Origin: Mycobacterium lepraemurium
Lineage (GTDB): Bacteria; Actinomycetota; Actinomycetes; Mycobacteriales; Mycobacteriaceae
Direction: 5' to 3'
NCBI GenBank assembly: GCA_002291465.1
Contig: CP021238.1
Coordinates: 3,100,001-3,164,000 of the forward strand
DNA: 64,000 nt
In this document: in pieces, positions 61,456 to 64,000 of the stretch
How positions within the stretch are numbered: position 1 is the first letter of the stretch
Layout of the letters: every line of letters starts with the position of its first letter
Made by a program: the position numbers and the translations under genes
The notes under the pieces: generated by a model
Database searches by the model: none
Seen by the model: the letters and a program-made list of their open reading frames with translations, nothing else
Told to the model about the DNA's origin: nothing

Positions 61456-63398
61456 ATGGCCGCCGCCGCGACCGGTCCGCGTTCCTGGCTGCTGGCCGCG
61501 GTCGCGGTGCTGACCGGCGTCGGCGGTGATGACTCTGGTCGGGCCGAACGCGGCGGCGGGCCAGGCGCCGCAGTCACTGCCGCAGCACTCGCCGTCCGCC
61601 CGGGTCGCCGCGCTGGCCGGGCAGTCCCCCGGCGGCGACCGGACCCCGCTGATCGTGGTGGTCAGCCGCGCCGACGGCGCCGTGCTCAGCCCCGCCGATC
61701 TCAGCGCGGCCCGGGCGGCCCGTAACCGCGCCCAGGCCGCCGCGCAACCCGGCGCCGCACCGGCGCAGCCGCTGACGCCCTCGCAAGACGGCAAGGCCGC
61801 CCTGGGCGGGGTGCCGCTGAGCACCACCTTGTCGGGTCTGGCCCTCAACGATGCGGTCAGCGCGCTGCGCACGGCCGCCGCGACGGGGCTGGCCGCGGAT
61901 TTGCAGGTGCACGTCACCGGCGGGCCGGCGTTCGGCTCCGACATCGCCAGCGCGTTCACGCACGCCAACGTCACCCTGCTCGCGATGACAGCCTCGGTGG
62001 TGGCGCTGACCGGGTTGAGCTTCGACGGCGCCACCTCCGGGATCACCAGCGTGCTGGTTTTCGGCGCCGGCACCAATTACGCGCTGCTGCTGATCTCGCG
62101 CTACCGCCAGGAACTGCGCCGCCATGCCGGCCATCGTGACGCCCTGCGCCGGGCCGTGCACCGGGCGGGACCGGCCATCGTCGCTAGCAACGCGACCGTG
62201 GTGCTGGCGCTGCTCACCCTTCTGCTCACGGCCACCCCCAGCACCCGCAGTCTGGGCGCGCTGGCGGCGTGCGGTCTGATGATCGCCGCGGTTTCGGTGC
62301 TGGTGGTCCTGCCCCCGCTGTTGGCGGTGTGCGGCCGGCGGTTGTTCTGGCCGTTCATTCCGGTAGACCGGCCGGCGACCGAGTCCGGGGCGTGGCGCCG
62401 GGTCGCGGAATGGGTGGCCGGGCGTCCCGCGCTGGTCGCGGTGGCCGCGGTCGCGGTGCGGGCGGCCCTGGGTGGTGGATTGTGGGGGACCCGGATCGGG
62501 TTGTCACAGGCCGAACAGTTCCGCGTCCGGGCGGATTCGGTGGCCGGTTATCACGTGCTGGCCCAGCACTTTCCGGCCGGGTTGGCCAACCCGACGCTGG
62601 TCGTCGCCGACACCGGACACGCTGCGGCCGTGCACCAGGCGATCGCGGCCACCCCCGGTGTGGTCTCGGCGACCGAGTCCGGCCGTTCGGCGTCCGGGTT
62701 GACGCAGTGGTCGGTGGTGATCGACGCGCCACCGTCGTCGGTTTCGCGAGTTCGATATCGTTGCTGCGCTGTGGAATTCGACGCGAGCCGCCGACTCCGG
62801 CACGCTGGTGGGCGGGGCCGACGCGGCGGCCCTCGATGTTCGCGATGCCGCCACCCACGACCGGGTGCTGGTGATCCCCGCGATCCTGGCCGTCATCCTG
62901 ATCGTCCTCGCCGTGCTGATGCGGTCGGTGATGGCGCCCCCGGTCCTGCTGGTCGCGACGATGCTGGGCGCGCTGGGCGCGCTCGGCCTGGGCGGCTGGG
63001 TCAGACTGCACCTCTTCGGTTTTCCGGCGCTGGACTACACCACGCCGCTGTTCGCATTCCTGTTCCTGGCCGCCCTCGGCGTGGACTACACCATCTTCCT
63101 GGTCACCCGCGCCCGCGAGGAAGCCGCGCGGCACGGGACCCGGCAGGGCATGGTCGAGGCGGTGGCGGCCACCGGTGGTGTGATCACCAGCGCCGGAATC
63201 GTTTTGGCCGCGGTGTTCTGCGTGCTCGCGGTGTTGCCGCTAATGGTCCTGCCGCAGTTGGGCATCATCGTCGGCCTCGGCATTCTGCTGGACACCTTCG
63301 TGGTGCGCACCCTGGTCATCCCGGCGTTGTTCACGCTCGTCGGCGACCGAATCTGGTGGCCCAACAACCCCGCTAGACACGAACGGAGCACACCGTGA
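61456..63398 (+). pseudogene. MMPL/RND-family transporter of the crt cluster, two frameshifts
   Basis: ATG 61456 (MAAAATGPRSWLLAAVAVLTG). One G too many near 61526 separates it from MTLVGPNAAAGQAPQSLPQHSPSARVAAL. The body shows RND features: ITSVLVFGAGTNYALLLISRYRQELRRHAGHRDAL (charged TM4 motif) and the second half FLFLAALGVDYTIFLVTRAREEAARHGTRQG. A second shift near 62742 lies between IDAPPSS and FDIVAALWNSTRAADSGTLVGG. It ends at TGA 63398, overlapping the tspO GTG. The protein is of the ActII-ORF3/MmpL type; in crt clusters its cargo is unknown. Confidence 0.88.
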
Positions 63399-63711
63399 AC
63401 AGGTCGATACTCGGCGCAACCAGCCTGGCCGTCGCCGCGGCCGCCGGCGCCGGAAGCCGGGCCGGCGCCAAGGCCGGCCCGCGGTGGTATGCGCGGCTGC
63501 GCCAGCCCGCCTATCAACCGCCCCGCACCGCGTTTCCCCTCGCATGGACCACGCTGTACGCCGACATCGCGGCCACGTCGGCGCCGCCGCCGACGTGGTC
63601 CGGCGCACGGCCCAGGCCACGCCGCGTGGCGCCCTGGCGTTGTCGCCCTACCCGTTGTGGTGCGGCTTCGCCACCGTGTTGTCCACCCACATCTGGCGCC
63701 TCAACCGTTAG
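63395..63711 (+). pseudogene. TspO/MBR-family protein, internal deletion
   Basis: GTG overlaps the previous stop. MNRSILGATSLAVAAAAGAG and the TspO signature RWYARLRQPAYQPPRTAFPLAWTTLYADIAATSA open the protein. At about 63585 the sequence jumps to the family C-terminus, YPLWCGFATVLSTHIWRLNR, in another frame. About 50 of the usual 155-165 residues, covering the central helices, are missing. TspO binds porphyrins and is often found with crt and photolyase genes in light-responsive clusters. Confidence 0.88.
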
Positions 63712-63723
63712 CCCGCACCACCG

Positions 63724-64000
63724 ATGCCCGCGCTGTTGTGGTTCCGCCGTGACCTTCGCCTGCACGATCATCCGGCGCTGTCGGCCGCGGCGGACAGTGA
63801 CAAGGTGCTCGCCTGCTTCGTGCTCGACCCGCGGCTTCAGAGGTCGTCCGGGCCGCGCCGGCTGCAGTTCCTGGGCGACTCGCTGCGGGTGTTGCGCGAC
63901 GAGCTGGCCGATCGGCTGCTGGTCACCCCCGGGCGGCCCGACATCCGAATTCCCGAAATCGCCAAGACAATCGGCGCCACGTCGGGCATCACCTCGGAGG
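63724..64000 (+). CDS. phr: Deoxyribodipyrimidine photolyase, 3' end outside window
   Basis: ATG at 63724 opens MPALLWFRRDLRLHDHPALSAAADSDKVLACFVLDPRL, the unmistakable N-terminus of the photolyase/cryptochrome family. RRLQFLGDSLRVLRDELADRLLV and GRPDIRIPEIAKTIGATS follow to the window edge, with no stop in 92 codons. Photolyase repairs UV pyrimidine dimers with blue light. It starts 12 bases after tspO. Whether the rest is intact cannot be seen. Confidence 0.9.
   Translation, partial: MPALLWFRRDLRLHDHPALSAAADSDKVLACFVLDPRLQRSSGPRRLQFLGDSLRVLRDELADRLLVTPGRPDIRIPEIAKTIGATSGITSE

Overview
The window is high-GC actinobacterial DNA with the gene order of a slow-growing Mycobacterium. From about 1 to 50400 it follows, with gaps and insertions, the order I remember for M. 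tuberculosis Rv2991 to Rv3032: gltX, leuB, serA, ilvBNC, cfp6, lppZ, gatB, pfkA, gatA, gatC, ligA, mnmA, iscS, etfA, etfB and the methylglucose-lipopolysaccharide genes. The right end (54-64 kb) is a carotenoid cluster (crtE, crtI, crtB, crtYc, crtYd, a MarR regulator, idi2, an MmpL-type pump) that is found in pigmented and M. avium-complex mycobacteria but not in M. tuberculosis.

The most striking property is decay. About twenty genes are broken by nonsense changes, small duplications, homopolymer length changes, deletions or an insertion sequence. Genes for protein synthesis, branched-chain amino acids, serine, DNA ligation, tRNA thiolation, Fe-S assembly and electron transfer are all intact. 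Mutations falling only in dispensable genes, with clean nonsense codons among them, point to true pseudogenisation rather than random sequencing error. A M. avium-complex relative with massive gene decay, such as M. lepraemurium, would fit; this is an inference.

Layout. 1-3.2 kb: a PPOX-fold protein, tRNA-Glu(CTC), tRNA-Gln(CTG), gltX and a fumarylacetoacetate hydrolase-like gene. 3.3-9.3 kb: a broken MFS transporter, leuB, serA, an FAD oxidoreductase and a WrbA-like flavoprotein whose 3' end lies in a perfect 60-bp inverted repeat shared with the end of ilvC. 9.3-12.9 kb: ilvB-ilvN-ilvC behind a leader peptide (MLVVIRRVGA) and an attenuator. 13-21.4 kb: cfp6, a DoxX protein, lppZ, gatB, a MinD-like ATPase, pfkA and gatAC. 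The tRNA-Gln gene, gltX and all three gat genes together give most of the indirect Gln-tRNA pathway.

21.4-29.4 kb is a lower-GC, thoroughly decayed island between gatC and the ACT-domain gene. It encodes two paralogous membrane-anchored DUF4878-like proteins, a MoxR ATPase, a DUF58 protein (split by a truncated IS630-type element), a small membrane protein, two VWA-like membrane proteins and a proline-rich membrane protein. 29.6-36.5 kb: a broken ACT-domain gene, a broken mmpS-mmpL pair, a PPOX protein, a TetR regulator and a broken Cys/Met-metabolism PLP enzyme. 36.5-46.5 kb: ligA, a MetE-like gene, lpqA, mnmA, iscS, a broken acyltransferase pair, and etfA-etfB. 46.7-51.8 kb: methyltransferase, GH57, GT4 and a TIGR01777 epimerase. 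51.8-54.1 kb: a conserved unknown, a trypsin-like secreted protein without catalytic His and Ser, and a STAS protein.

In the carotenoid cluster crtE, crtYc, MarR and idi2 are intact, but crtI, crtB, crtYd, the MmpL gene and tspO are broken, so loss of pigment is predicted. Two AT-rich palindromes with the same TTAA-TGT-TTAA core, one before crtE and one between idi2 and the MmpL gene, look like the operators of the local MarR regulator. A photolyase gene begins at the right edge.
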